Shown here in pieces: positions 15,609 through 23,590 of a DNA stretch of 64,000 nucleotides. The translations under genes were made by a program, and so were the position numbers. The DNA comes from Aurantimonas aggregata. GTDB lineage: Bacteria; Pseudomonadota; Alphaproteobacteria; Rhizobiales; Rhizobiaceae. Under the pieces are notes generated by a model. That model did no database searches and was not told where the DNA came from. It saw nothing but the letters and a program-made list of their open reading frames with translations. Position 1 is the first letter of the stretch, and each line of letters starts with the position of its first letter. The stretch lies in assembly GCF_010500835.1 (NCBI RefSeq), contig NZ_JAAAMJ010000008.1:1-64000 (forward strand), read 5' to 3'.

Positions 15609-15612
15609 CCTT
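15579..15612 (-). other. copy of a tRNA-Arg 3' end, probable attachment site
   Basis: Read on the minus strand, 34 bases match the T-arm, acceptor strand and CCA of an alphaproteobacterial tRNA-Arg (GGTCACAGGTTCGAAT ... CGGGTGCGCCA). One base in the T-stem is changed, leaving a mismatch, and no D-arm or anticodon arm follows, so this is not a functional tRNA. A partial tRNA 3' end at an integrase gene is the usual signature of an att site. The chromosomal side continues to the right. Confidence 0.7.
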
Positions 15613-15942
15613 CGGCTTCGGAGCGCAGCGGTTTAAGAGAAGGTAGTGGATGGCCAGGGACGAACCGGCACTCCTTTCGGAACTGGATTTGGACGCGTCG
15701 TATGTCCACCACTGTCACCGCATCTCGTTTTGGAAGGCGACTGGCGATTTCGGACGCATACGCTATAGCGTTGCCATACCCTGTCGATAAGCCCCGCACA
15801 CCTTGTCGCAAGCACGCTACGGTCTCCCGCGGCCCTCCCTCAGACGCTTACAAGGAGGTTACATCGCTGCTGGCGAGTAGCTCTGTAAGCAAAAACGGCC
15901 CCTAAAGGCTAGTTTGAAGTGTTTGATTTTCATAAGGAAATT
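15613..15942. other. 330-base junction interval without a supported gene
   Basis: The interval lies between the tRNA-Arg fragment and tRNA-Gly. Short frames on both strands have no domain and partly arise from the tRNA-like sequence. It likely contains the element-chromosome junction. I could not find a second copy of the 34-base attachment sequence within the window. Confidence 0.4.
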
Positions 15943-16017
15943 TGGAGCGGGCGAAGGGATTCGAACCCTCGACCCCAACCTTGGCAAGGTTGTGCTCTAC
16001 CCCTGAGCTACGCCCGC
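15943..16017 (-). tRNA. tRNA-Gly(GCC)
   Basis: A complete 75-base cloverleaf including encoded CCA is read on the minus strand. Acceptor GCGGGCG pairs with CGCCCGC, the D-arm carries AGGGGTA, the anticodon loop is TTGCCAA (anticodon GCC) and the T-loop is TTCGAAT. It is the first clearly chromosomal feature to the right of the accessory region. Confidence 0.97.
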
Positions 16018-16297
16018 CCGCTCCGCGCAGCACCGAGGCGCTGCGACGGGCGGTGTATGGCCGAAAGCCGGGGTGATTGCAACAGCGAAATGACACGGTC
16101 GGTCGGATCGCCTCCGGTCCCGGCGAAGGGTCGGCGCGCAAGGCGGCTTTCGTGGGCCGGATGGCGCCAAGAAGAATGCCGCGGCGGCGCAATGGTTCGC
16201 GTCGAGGCTGCGCATCACCGAGGCGACGGCGCCATCCCCGCAGAGTCGGGCGGCAGCAGATGCCCCCTTCGCATCGGCGGCATGTTTCGCTAGAGGC
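16018..16297. other. 280-base intergenic interval
   Basis: The interval separates tRNA-Gly (minus) from the ProX gene (plus), so it should hold promoters for both. No clear hairpin terminator or conserved promoter pair was recognised by eye, and no gene is supported. Confidence 0.35.
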
Positions 16298-16855
16298 ATG
16301 GCCAACGCGCCCGAAGCGAGCGAGGCCATGGTCGAGACGCCGGAACAGATGATCGCCTTTCTCGAGGGTCTCGGCATCGCCAGCCGGACGACCGCGCATC
16401 CGCCGCTGTTCACCGTCGAGGAAAGCCGGAGCCTGCGCGGGACGATCCCCGGCGGGCATACCAAGAACCTGTTCCTGAAGGACAAGAAGGGCCGGCTGTT
16501 CCTGGTGGTGGCGGAGGAGGATCGGGCGGTGGACCTGAAATCCCTGCACCGGCGAATCGGCGCCAGCGGGCGCCTGTCCTTTGCCGGGGCGAGCGAGATG
16601 CAGGCCCTGCTGGGCGTGACGCCGGGCTCGGTGACGGCCTTCGGCGTCGTCAACGACAGCGAGGGCCGGGTGCAGCTCGTGCTTGATGAAGGCCTGCTCC
16701 TGCACGATATGGTGAACTGCCATCCGCTGACCAACGCGGCGACGACAACCATTGCCACCAGCGACCTGATGGCGTTTTTCCGGGCCACCGCGCACGAGCC
16801 GCTCATCATCGGGCTGGACGGCGGGGTCGATGACGGCGAGGAACGGCGAGAATGA
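16298..16855 (+). CDS. proX: prolyl-tRNA editing protein ProX (YbaK/EbsC family)
   Basis: The 185-residue protein has the YbaK/ProRS editing fold: HPPLFTVEESRSL near residue 28, GGHTKNLFLKDKKGRLFLVV (about 53-73, with the catalytic Lys in TKNLFL) and LTNAATTTIATSDLMAF near the C-terminus. Free-standing members hydrolyse mischarged aminoacyl-tRNAs such as Ala-tRNA(Pro). It overlaps the thioredoxin gene by 4 bases (ATGA), so the two are co-expressed. Confidence 0.9.
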   Translation: MANAPEASEAMVETPEQMIAFLEGLGIASRTTAHPPLFTVEESRSLRGTIPGGHTKNLFLKDKKGRLFLVVAEEDRAVDLKSLHRRIGASGRLSFAGASEMQALLGVTPGSVTAFGVVNDSEGRVQLVLDEGLLLHDMVNCHPLTNAATTTIATSDLMAFFRATAHEPLIIGLDGGVDDGEERRE

Positions 16856-17868
16856 GCGACAATCCCTACGGCAATTCCTTCGGCGGCGGCTACGGCGCCC
16901 AGACCAGCCGGCCGGCCGCGCCGGCTTCGACAGCGCCCTCCGCCGGCCTGCAAGGCTTCGGCGCGGCGCCGGGCACCGCGCCGGCCGGTGCGCCTGTGGG
17001 CGATCTGGTCAAGGACACGACCACGGCGAAATTTGCCGCCGACGTCGTCCAGGAATCACGCAACCAGCCGGTGCTGGTGGATTTCTGGGCGCCCTGGTGC
17101 GGCCCCTGCAAGCAGCTGACGCCGATCCTCGAGCGGGCCGTCCAGGCGGCCGGCGGCCGGGTCAAGCTGGTCAAGATGAACATCGACGAGCACCCGGCGA
17201 TTGCCGGCCAGCTCGGCGTCCAGTCGATCCCGGCGGTGTTCGCGTTCGTCGACGGCCAGCCGGTGGACGGCTTCATGGGCGCTTTGCCGGAGAGCGAGGT
17301 GACGGCGTTCATCGACCGCCTGACCAAGGGCACCGGCGGCGATCCGCTGGCGGACGCCCTGGCCCAGGCGAACGAACTCCTGGCGGCCGGCGATGCGGCG
17401 AACGCCGCGCAGCTCTTCGCGGTGATCCTGCAGCACGAGCCGGGCCATGTCGGCGCGACGGCTGGCCTGGCGGAATGCTACCTTGCCATGGGCGAGCACG
17501 CCCAAGCGCGGGCGATCGTCGACCAGGTGCCGGCCGATGCGCCCGACGACGTGGCGCTGGCGGCCGTGCGCACCAAGCTGAAGCTTGCCGAGGAGATCGC
17601 CGAGCTCGGCGACCCGGTGCAGCTTCAGGCGCGTATCGAAGGCGATGCCGACGACCACCAGGCGCGCTTCGACCTCGCACTGATCGCCCAGGCACAGGGC
17701 GACCGGCAGACCGCCGCCGGTCACCTTCTCGAGATCATCCGCCGCGACCGGACGTTCATGGACGACGGCGCGCGGCGCAAGCTGCTGGAGTTCTTCGAGG
17801 CGTGGGGTCCGGCGGATACTGCCACCAAGGAAGCCCGCCGCAAGCTGTCGACGCTGCTCTTCGCCTGA
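16852..17868 (+). CDS. thioredoxin-like co-chaperone (YbbN/CnoX type)
   Basis: The 338-residue protein has a glycine/alanine-rich N-terminus, a thioredoxin domain (about 55-155) with WAPWCGPCKQL (Cys83 and Cys86) and SIPAVFAFVDGQPV, and a C-terminal tetratricopeptide-like region (about 165-330) with repeated alanine-rich helices. The E. coli counterpart YbbN/CnoX is a chaperedoxin that hands clients to GroEL; most such proteins have SXXC, whereas this one keeps a full CGPC active site and may retain redox activity. It is translationally coupled to proX. Confidence 0.85.
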   Translation: MSDNPYGNSFGGGYGAQTSRPAAPASTAPSAGLQGFGAAPGTAPAGAPVGDLVKDTTTAKFAADVVQESRNQPVLVDFWAPWCGPCKQLTPILERAVQAAGGRVKLVKMNIDEHPAIAGQLGVQSIPAVFAFVDGQPVDGFMGALPESEVTAFIDRLTKGTGGDPLADALAQANELLAAGDAANAAQLFAVILQHEPGHVGATAGLAECYLAMGEHAQARAIVDQVPADAPDDVALAAVRTKLKLAEEIAELGDPVQLQARIEGDADDHQARFDLALIAQAQGDRQTAAGHLLEIIRRDRTFMDDGARRKLLEFFEAWGPADTATKEARRKLSTLLFA

Positions 17869-17983
17869 GCGATCCGCTGCCTCGTCGCTTCCCTTGCGGG
17901 CGGCGAGGCAGCGCCCTGTCGCCGCATCCCCTTGAGATCGCCCGCCAAGGCTCCACATGCCGGATCGGTAACGGAGAACGCCT

Positions 17984-18667
17984 TTGGTCCAGGCCGGCAA
18001 TTACAATTACACCGACGAATCAGACCTGCCCAACGTGGTGCCGGTCTTCCCGCTCGGGGGCGCACTGCTGCTGCCCGGCGGGCAACTGCCGCTGAACATC
18101 TTCGAGCCGCGCTATCTGCAGATGCTTGACGACGCCATGGCCGGGCGGCGGATCATCGCGATGATCCAGCCCAGCCTCGACGGTGCCAAGCGCGAAGACG
18201 GCGAGCCGGCGCTCTGCCAGGTCGGCTGTCTCGGCCGTATCACCTCGCTCAGCGAGACCGGCGACGGACGCTGCATCGTCAATTTGCATGGCATCGCGCG
18301 CTTCCGGGTGGTCGAGGAGCTGGCATCGCGCACACCCTACCGGATGTGCCGGATTGCCGCCTTCGTCGGCGACCTCAACCTTGGCGAGGGTGCAGAGGAG
18401 GTCAATCGCGACGCGCTGCTCAAGGCGTTCCGGCAGTATCTCGACGCCAACCAGCTGGAAGCCGACTGGGAGAGCGTCACCCGCGCCTCCAACGAGACGC
18501 TGGTCAATGCGCTGTGCATGATGTCGCCGTATGGCGCGGCGGAAAAGCAGGCGCTGCTCGAGGCGCCTGACCTGAAGACCCGCGCCGACACGCTGATCGC
18601 CATCACCGAGATCTCGCTGGCGCGCGACGGCGAGGAGGGCGACGGCACGTCGCATACGTTGCAGTGA
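17984..18667 (+). CDS. Lon N-terminal (substrate-binding) domain protein
   Basis: The 227-residue protein matches the free-standing LON substrate-binding domain (COG2802): [28 protein letters not shown] near residues 16-44 and [18 protein letters not shown] near 95. It lacks the ATPase and protease domains of Lon. Role unknown; cereblon-like binding has been suggested for the fold. A TTG start at 17984 is used because the similarity begins immediately after it. It overlaps the downstream Trm112 gene by 4 bases (GTGA). Confidence 0.85.
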   Translation: MVQAGNYNYTDESDLPNVVPVFPLGGALLLPGGQLPLNIFEPRYLQMLDDAMAGRRIIAMIQPSLDGAKREDGEPALCQVGCLGRITSLSETGDGRCIVNLHGIARFRVVEELASRTPYRMCRIAAFVGDLNLGEGAEEVNRDALLKAFRQYLDANQLEADWESVTRASNETLVNALCMMSPYGAAEKQALLEAPDLKTRADTLIAITEISLARDGEEGDGTSHTLQ

Positions 18668-18894
18668 GCGAGCAGGAGCCGTCCATGAACGAAGCGACGA
18701 CCCCGGACCGTCCCGAGACGCTGCTGCGGCCCGACCCGAAGCTCCTGGAGCTTCTGGTCTGTCCCCTGACCAAGACGCCGCTAGTCTATGATCGCGAGGC
18801 CAACGAACTCGTCTCGCGGGCCGCCAAGCTGGCTTTTCCGATCCGCCACGGCATCCCGATCATGCTGGTCTCCGAGGCCCGCGAACTCGGCTGA
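18664..18894 (+). CDS. Trm112 family protein
   Basis: The 76-residue protein carries [44 protein letters not shown], the Trm112/YcaR pattern of a small zinc-ribbon-like fold. Eukaryotic Trm112 activates methyltransferases; bacterial partners are less clear. It lacks the second Cys pair of a full zinc ribbon. The GTG start at 18664 overlaps the preceding stop, and a second start at 18685 is possible. A terminator follows. Confidence 0.85.
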   Translation: MSEQEPSMNEATTPDRPETLLRPDPKLLELLVCPLTKTPLVYDREANELVSRAAKLAFPIRHGIPIMLVSEARELG

Positions 18895-18924
18895 GCCTGA
18901 CCGTCAGGCCGCTCGTTCATGATG

Positions 18925-18955
18925 AAAGGCCGGACGCGCTTGCCCGGCCTTTTTA
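18925..18955 (+). terminator. intrinsic terminator after the Trm112 gene
   Basis: AAAGGCCGG and CCGGCCTTT pair around a 10-base loop and are followed by TTTTTA. The stem reads well in both directions and may also stop the minus-strand gene at 18975. Confidence 0.85.
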
Positions 18956-18974
18956 TCTTGCGTCGATGCCGGGC

Positions 18975-19313
18975 TTACTGTGCTGACGGCGGGGCGGCGG
19001 GGGCCTCCCCGGCCGCGGGGGCCGCGGCCTGGGCCTTTTCCAGCACGTCGTTCTGGGCAAGGACGAGGCTGCGGATGCAGCCATTCTCGTCATCGGCGCC
19101 GCGCGCCGTCTCGGCCTCCGCGACATGGGCGGCGGCGCCGCTGGTGTCGAGACCGGCCTGGCTGGCCTGGTCGATCAGCGACTGGATCTGCGGCAGCGCC
19201 TCGGCGCAGGTCGGCGTCGGCTGCGGGGCCCCCATCTCGGGCGGTGCGCTCTGCGCCGCTGCGGCGACGGTGCCCAGGGCCAGCAGCCCGGCGGCGAAAA
19301 GTGGGATCTTCAT
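18975..19313 (-). CDS. small secreted protein, unknown
   Basis: The 112-residue product has a signal peptide: MKIPLFAAGLLALGTVAAAA with likely cleavage before QSAPPE. The mature part has one Cys near residue 36 (PTCAEALPQIQSLIDQASQAG), a second Cys at about 79 (ENGCIRSLV) and a proline/alanine-rich tail. Two cysteines in the exported part may form a disulfide. No family is recognised; it is probably periplasmic. Confidence 0.65.
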   Translation of the reverse strand: MKIPLFAAGLLALGTVAAAAQSAPPEMGAPQPTPTCAEALPQIQSLIDQASQAGLDTSGAAAHVAEAETARGADDENGCIRSLVLAQNDVLEKAQAAAPAAGEAPAAPPSAQ

Positions 19314-19661
19314 GGTTCAGTCTCCGAATGGCATTCTATGGCCGCCGACCGGCGACCGTGCGAATGGTACGAGGCTCGCCCGGCATCACGGCCCGAATGG
19401 GGTCGGGTCTTGCTCATTCCGCGGCAATATTGCTGCAGGCCGGGGGACCGGCCGCGTCCCCGTGCCACATTTTGCGCTTTTCGGACGGAGGCGGTCGGCG
19501 CGCGTCCTAGCCCAGCAACCCGGCGGTGAGCGCCAGGCAGGCGCCCAGCGAGGCGGTCAAAAGCAGGCCCTCTGCGACCGAAAGCCGGACTCGCGCCCCG
19601 CGCCGGTGGCGCAGTTGGGCCCTCGGTGCGCCGACGTCCGCGTCACCCGACAGTCTGCCGG
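19314..19661. other. 348-base interval; hydrophobic frame downstream of cysN
   Basis: No complete gene is supported. On the minus strand, directly after the cysN stop, another frame (ending at 19507) reads LSVAEGLLLTASLGACLALTAGLLG, a plausible membrane helix. It could be the remainder of the CysN C-terminal membrane tail lost to a frameshift, or a chance hydrophobic stretch. Confidence 0.4.
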
Positions 19662-21389
19662 TCAAATGCCGGCACCATCCCCGACCGTGCTCGGATCGGC
19701 GCGCGCGCCTTCCGCGGGAATCCGGTCGGCGCCGAAGGCGGCGGCCACGAACGGCCGGAGCGCGAGGTCGAGCGCCGCCAGGCCAATTGCCGGCAAGAGG
19801 CCGATGCCGAACAGGAAGGCGAGGAAGCCGACCAGCAGCGACGCCGCGACCCGGTAGCGAAGGACGCGCCGCCGGTGTGCCGGGCCGGCCGTGGCGGCCT
19901 GCCCGAGCCACAGGGCCTGCAGCCTTGCCAGCGCACCTTGCGGCGCCGCGGTCGCGGCCGGACGGGTTTCACTGGTCTCGATCGCGGTGACGACGCCGAG
20001 CGCCACCGTCTCGTTGGTCAGCTGGTCGATGAGGATGAAGGAGCCGAGCTCTCGGTTCGCCTCGTAGGTGGTCGCCACCGGCGGCCGGTCGAAGGCGATG
20101 GTGACCCGGCCGATCTCGTTCATGATCAGCGCGCTGGCTGGCCGCGCCTCGAAGGAGTGGATGTCGATCGCCGCATCGAGGCCGCGCACGATGGCCGGCG
20201 TCGTCGCCGCGCCGAGCCTGGCGACGAAGCGCCCACCGGCGATCAGCGGCCGTTCCGCCATCCACAGAATCTCGGCCTGCAGCTTTTGCGCGACGGCGAC
20301 CGTGTCGGCGGCCGACACGATGACGTCGCCGCGCGAGACGTCGACCTCGTCGGCCAGCGTCAGCGTCACCGCCTCGCCGGTCCCGGCCGTCTCGACGACG
20401 CCGTCCGGCCCGTGGATTTCCTTGACCCGGCTTTCCCGCCCGCCCGGCATGACCATCACCGCGTCGCCGGGCTTGACCTCGCCGCCGACGATCGTGCCGG
20501 CAAAGCCGCGGAAGTCGAGATGCGGCCGGTTGACCCACTGCACCGGCAAACGGAACGCCGCGTCGGATGGCGCGAAGGTCGGCGGCTCGACGGTTTCGAG
20601 ATGCGCGAGCAGCGTCCGCCCCCGGTACCAGGTCATGTTCGGCGAGGGCACCGCGATGTTGTCGCCGTTCTTCGCCGAGACCGGGATGAAGGCGATATCG
20701 GTGAAGCCGAAGGAGGGCAGGATCTCTTCGTAGTCGCGCTTGATCGCCTCGAAGCGATCTTCGGAGAAGTCGACGAGGTCCATCTTGTTGATCGCGACGA
20801 CGACGCTCTTGATGCCCACCAGCGAGGTGATGAAGGAGTGCCGCCGGGTCTGCGGCAGGATGCCCTTGCGCGCGTCGACGAGGATCACCGCCAGTTCGGC
20901 CTGGCTCGCGCCGGTCGCCATGTTGCGGGTGTACTGCTCGTGGCCCGGCGTGTCGGCGATGATGAAGGCGCGGTTTCCGGTCGAGAAATAGCGATAGGCG
21001 ACGTCGATCGTGATGCCCTGCTCGCGCTCGGCCGACAGGCCGTCGACCAGCAAGGCGAAATCGAGGTCGGTGCCGGTGGTACCGAACTTCTTCGAATCGC
21101 GCTTCAGGGTCTCCAGCTGGTCGTCGAAGACGGCGTTGGTCTCGTAGAGCAGGCGGCCGATCAGCGTCGACTTGCCGTCGTCCACCGAGCCGCAGGTGAT
21201 GAAGCGCAGCAGCGACGCCGCGGGGGCGAGCGGCCCCGCAAGGGGATCGTCCGAAAGATCCTCGTCCGGTGCGGGACCGGCGAAGCGCTCGTCCTCGGCA
21301 ATGATGGCCGGGTTGGCCACCGGGGCAAGCGAGGCGTCGACCGTCTCCAGCTTCTGGAGGTCGCGCTTCCTGGGCAGGGCGCCTGTCAT
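19662..21389 (-). CDS. cysN: sulfate adenylyltransferase large subunit CysN with membrane tail
   Basis: CysN is the GTPase subunit of ATP sulfurylase, which makes adenosine 5'-phosphosulfate with CysD. The 575-residue protein shows the GTPase motifs CGSVDDGKSTLIGRLL (near 66), DTPGHEQYTRN and INKMDLVD, then EF-Tu-like beta-barrels to about residue 490. Many rhizobial CysN proteins continue into an APS kinase (CysC); here the last about 70 residues instead contain a hydrophobic segment (YRVAASLLVGFLAFLFGIGLLPAIG) and no kinase. The stop of cysD overlaps its ATG by one base. It is the last gene of the minus-strand sulfate operon. Confidence 0.92.
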   Translation of the reverse strand: MTGALPRKRDLQKLETVDASLAPVANPAIIAEDERFAGPAPDEDLSDDPLAGPLAPAASLLRFITCGSVDDGKSTLIGRLLYETNAVFDDQLETLKRDSKKFGTTGTDLDFALLVDGLSAEREQGITIDVAYRYFSTGNRAFIIADTPGHEQYTRNMATGASQAELAVILVDARKGILPQTRRHSFITSLVGIKSVVVAINKMDLVDFSEDRFEAIKRDYEEILPSFGFTDIAFIPVSAKNGDNIAVPSPNMTWYRGRTLLAHLETVEPPTFAPSDAAFRLPVQWVNRPHLDFRGFAGTIVGGEVKPGDAVMVMPGGRESRVKEIHGPDGVVETAGTGEAVTLTLADEVDVSRGDVIVSAADTVAVAQKLQAEILWMAERPLIAGGRFVARLGAATTPAIVRGLDAAIDIHSFEARPASALIMNEIGRVTIAFDRPPVATTYEANRELGSFILIDQLTNETVALGVVTAIETSETRPAATAAPQGALARLQALWLGQAATAGPAHRRRVLRYRVAASLLVGFLAFLFGIGLLPAIGLAALDLALRPFVAAAFGADRIPAEGARADPSTVGDGAGI

Positions 21390-22291
21390 CAGAAATAGCC
21401 TTCCTGCTTCTTCTCTTCCATCGAGGCGCCGGAATCCTGGTCGATGACCCGTCCCTGGCGCTCGGAGGTGCGCGAGCCGCGCATTTCGGCAATGACCTCG
21501 GGCAGCGACGCCGCCTGCGACGGCACGGCGCCGGTCAGCGGGTAGCAGCCGAGCGTACGGAACCGCACCATCATGGTCTCGATGCTCTCGCCGGGCTTGA
21601 GGGCCATGCGCTCGTCGTCGCGCATGATCAGTGCGCCGTCCCGCCGCACGATCGGGCGCGGCGCGGCGAAATACAGCGGCACGACGGGGATGTTCTCGAT
21701 AGCGATGTAGTCCCACACGTCCTGCTCGGTCCAGTTGGACAGCGGGAAGACGCGGAAGCTCTCGCCCTTCTTCTTGCGGGTGTTGAACAGGCGCCAGGGC
21801 TCGGGCCGCTGGTTCTTGGCGTCCCAGCGATGCTCGGGCGTGCGCAGCGAGAAGATCCGCTCCTTGGCGCGGCTCTTTTCCTCGTCGCGCCGCGCGCCGC
21901 CGAAGGCGGCGTCGAACCGGTACTTGTCGAGCGCCTGCTTCAGCGCCTCGGTCTTCATCACGTCGGTATGGACGCGGCTGCCGGAATCGAACGGATTGAT
22001 GCCGGCGCGCACGCCCTCCTCGTTGGTGTGGACGATGAGCTCGACGCCCAGATCCTTCACGTGCTGGTCGCGAAAGGCGATCATCTCGCGGAACTTCCAC
22101 GTCGTGTCGACATGCAGCAGCGGGAAGGGCGGCTTGCCGGGGGCAAAGGCCTTCATCGCCAGATGCAACATCACGGCGGAGTCCTTGCCGATCGAATAGA
22201 GCATCACCGGATTGTCGGCGGTCGCCGCCACCTCGCGCAGGATGAAGATCGATTCGGCCTCGAGCCGCTGCAGATGGGTCATGGGCTTCAT
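21389..22291 (-). CDS. cysD: sulfate adenylyltransferase small subunit CysD
   Basis: The 300-residue protein is the catalytic subunit of ATP sulfurylase. It has the PP-loop motif [13 protein letters not shown] (near 32), the [14 protein letters not shown] segment and the [23 protein letters not shown] region typical of CysD. Length matches the family. It overlaps cysH by 4 bases (ATGA) upstream and touches cysN by one base downstream, so the subunits are made together. Confidence 0.96.
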   Translation of the reverse strand: MKPMTHLQRLEAESIFILREVAATADNPVMLYSIGKDSAVMLHLAMKAFAPGKPPFPLLHVDTTWKFREMIAFRDQHVKDLGVELIVHTNEEGVRAGINPFDSGSRVHTDVMKTEALKQALDKYRFDAAFGGARRDEEKSRAKERIFSLRTPEHRWDAKNQRPEPWRLFNTRKKKGESFRVFPLSNWTEQDVWDYIAIENIPVVPLYFAAPRPIVRRDGALIMRDDERMALKPGESIETMMVRFRTLGCYPLTGAVPSQAASLPEVIAEMRGSRTSERQGRVIDQDSGASMEEKKQEGYF

Positions 22292-23076
22292 TGCGGCAGT
22301 CTTTCAAAAGCGGCATCGCCCTCGGCGGGGCGATGGTTGTCGGCGCGCACCGGCCGGCCGGCATCGTCGACGTGCAGGCCGCATTCGCGCTTGGTTTCTT
22401 CTTCCCACCACCAGCGGCCGGCCCGCTCCGGCTCGCCGGGCCGCAGGGCCCGCGTGCAGGGCGCGCAGCCGATCGACAGGAAATTCTTCGCGTGCAGCGC
22501 GTTGACCGGAACGCCGTTGGCCTTCGTGAAGTGGGCGATCGCGTCGCGCGACCAGTCGAAGATCGGGTTGGCCTTGACGAGGCCGCGAGCGCCGTCGAAG
22601 CCGACGAAGTCCATGTCGGCGCGGTTGGCCGACTGGTCGCGGCGCAGCCCGGTTATCCAGCCTGCAGCCCCGGCCAGCGCCCGGCCGAGCGGCTCGACCT
22701 TGCGGACGCCGCAGCAATTCTTGCGGAACTCCGGCGCGTAATAGAAGCCGTCGATGCCCTGGTCGTTGACCAGTTCCTCCAGCGCCTCGCCGCGCGGATA
22801 CATGGCGCGGATGCGACGGCCGTATTTCTCCTCGGTCTCGCGCCAGAGCGCGTAGGTCTCGGGAAACAGCCGGCCGGTATCGAGCGTCTTCACCGTGATC
22901 GGCAGATCGTTGGAGAAGATCAGATGGGTGATCATCTGGTCCTCGATGCCGAGGCTGGTCGTGAACACGACGGGGCCGGGCACGTGCTCGGCCATCGCCG
23001 CGAGGCGCTCGAGCGGCGTCATGGCAGCGAAGCTGCCGTTGAATGCGGCGGCGAGTTCCCTCAATCGCTCGGACAT
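22288..23076 (-). CDS. cysH: adenylyl-sulfate/phosphoadenylyl-sulfate reductase CysH
   Basis: The 262-residue protein reduces activated sulfate to sulfite. The PP-loop-like [16 protein letters not shown] and FPETYALW are followed by two cysteine pairs, [11 protein letters not shown] and GCAPCTRAL. These four Cys ligate a [4Fe-4S] cluster and mark the APS-reducing type of assimilatory reductase rather than the E. coli PAPS type. That fits the absence of an APS kinase in this cluster. It lies 4 bases after the DUF934 gene and overlaps cysD. Confidence 0.94.
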   Translation of the reverse strand: MSERLRELAAAFNGSFAAMTPLERLAAMAEHVPGPVVFTTSLGIEDQMITHLIFSNDLPITVKTLDTGRLFPETYALWRETEEKYGRRIRAMYPRGEALEELVNDQGIDGFYYAPEFRKNCCGVRKVEPLGRALAGAAGWITGLRRDQSANRADMDFVGFDGARGLVKANPIFDWSRDAIAHFTKANGVPVNALHAKNFLSIGCAPCTRALRPGEPERAGRWWWEEETKRECGLHVDDAGRPVRADNHRPAEGDAAFERLPQ

Positions 23077-23080
23077 CGCG

Positions 23081-23590
23081 TCAGCCTTTCCGGGCCGCGA
23101 GGCGTTGCTGGAGGATGCTGGCCTCCCGGGTTTCGTAACCGCTCTGGTAGCGGGCGCTGATCACGTCCTTGGCCGCCATCCACTGCTGCACCGGCTGGCG
23201 GTTGGCCATGGTCTGCGGCAGCTCGACCTCGTCGAAGCCGCAGGCCAGCGCATCGGCGAACTGGTCGGCGATCAGCGGGCCGGAAGCACGCAGGGTTCCG
23301 GCAAAGCCTTCCCGCCGCAGCCGCTTGGCCAGCGACAGGCCGCGCCCGTCGGAGAAGGACGGGAACTCGACGGCGATGAGGTCGGCGCTTGCGAAATACG
23401 GCACGATGTCTTCGACCGGTGTGCTGTTGGGCACCGACAGGCCGAAGCGGCGATTGGTGCTCGCGGCAAGGACGGCGCCGGCGAGCGCCAGCGGCACGAG
23501 GGCGGGCGACTCCACGGCAGCGGCCGCCTCGGCGGAATCGATCCGCACATAATCGTCGGACTTTTCGCCGGATGCGGTGATCAGGGTCAT
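23081..23590 (-). CDS. DUF934 protein of the sulfite reductase cluster
   Basis: The 169-residue protein belongs to DUF934, nearly always found next to ferredoxin-type sulfite reductase in proteobacteria; the exact role is unknown. Conserved segments are IAVEFPSFSDGRGLSLAKRLR (about 92-112) and ADALACGFDEVELP (about 131-145). Its start overlaps the cysI stop by 4 bases. Context suggests a factor for sulfite reductase assembly or activity. Confidence 0.88.
   Translation of the reverse strand: MTLITASGEKSDDYVRIDSAEAAAAVESPALVPLALAGAVLAASTNRRFGLSVPNSTPVEDIVPYFASADLIAVEFPSFSDGRGLSLAKRLRREGFAGTLRASGPLIADQFADALACGFDEVELPQTMANRQPVQQWMAAKDVISARYQSGYETREASILQQRLAARKG

Noticed and set aside
15579-15640. 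Possible complete tRNA-Arg gene
   Set aside because: Only the T-arm, acceptor strand and CCA are present, with a T-stem mismatch; the sequence upstream does not form D or anticodon arms.
15419-15811. Minus-strand frame over the attachment region
   Set aside because: Part of it is read from the recombinase and tRNA-like DNA; no integrase motif or ribosome binding site.
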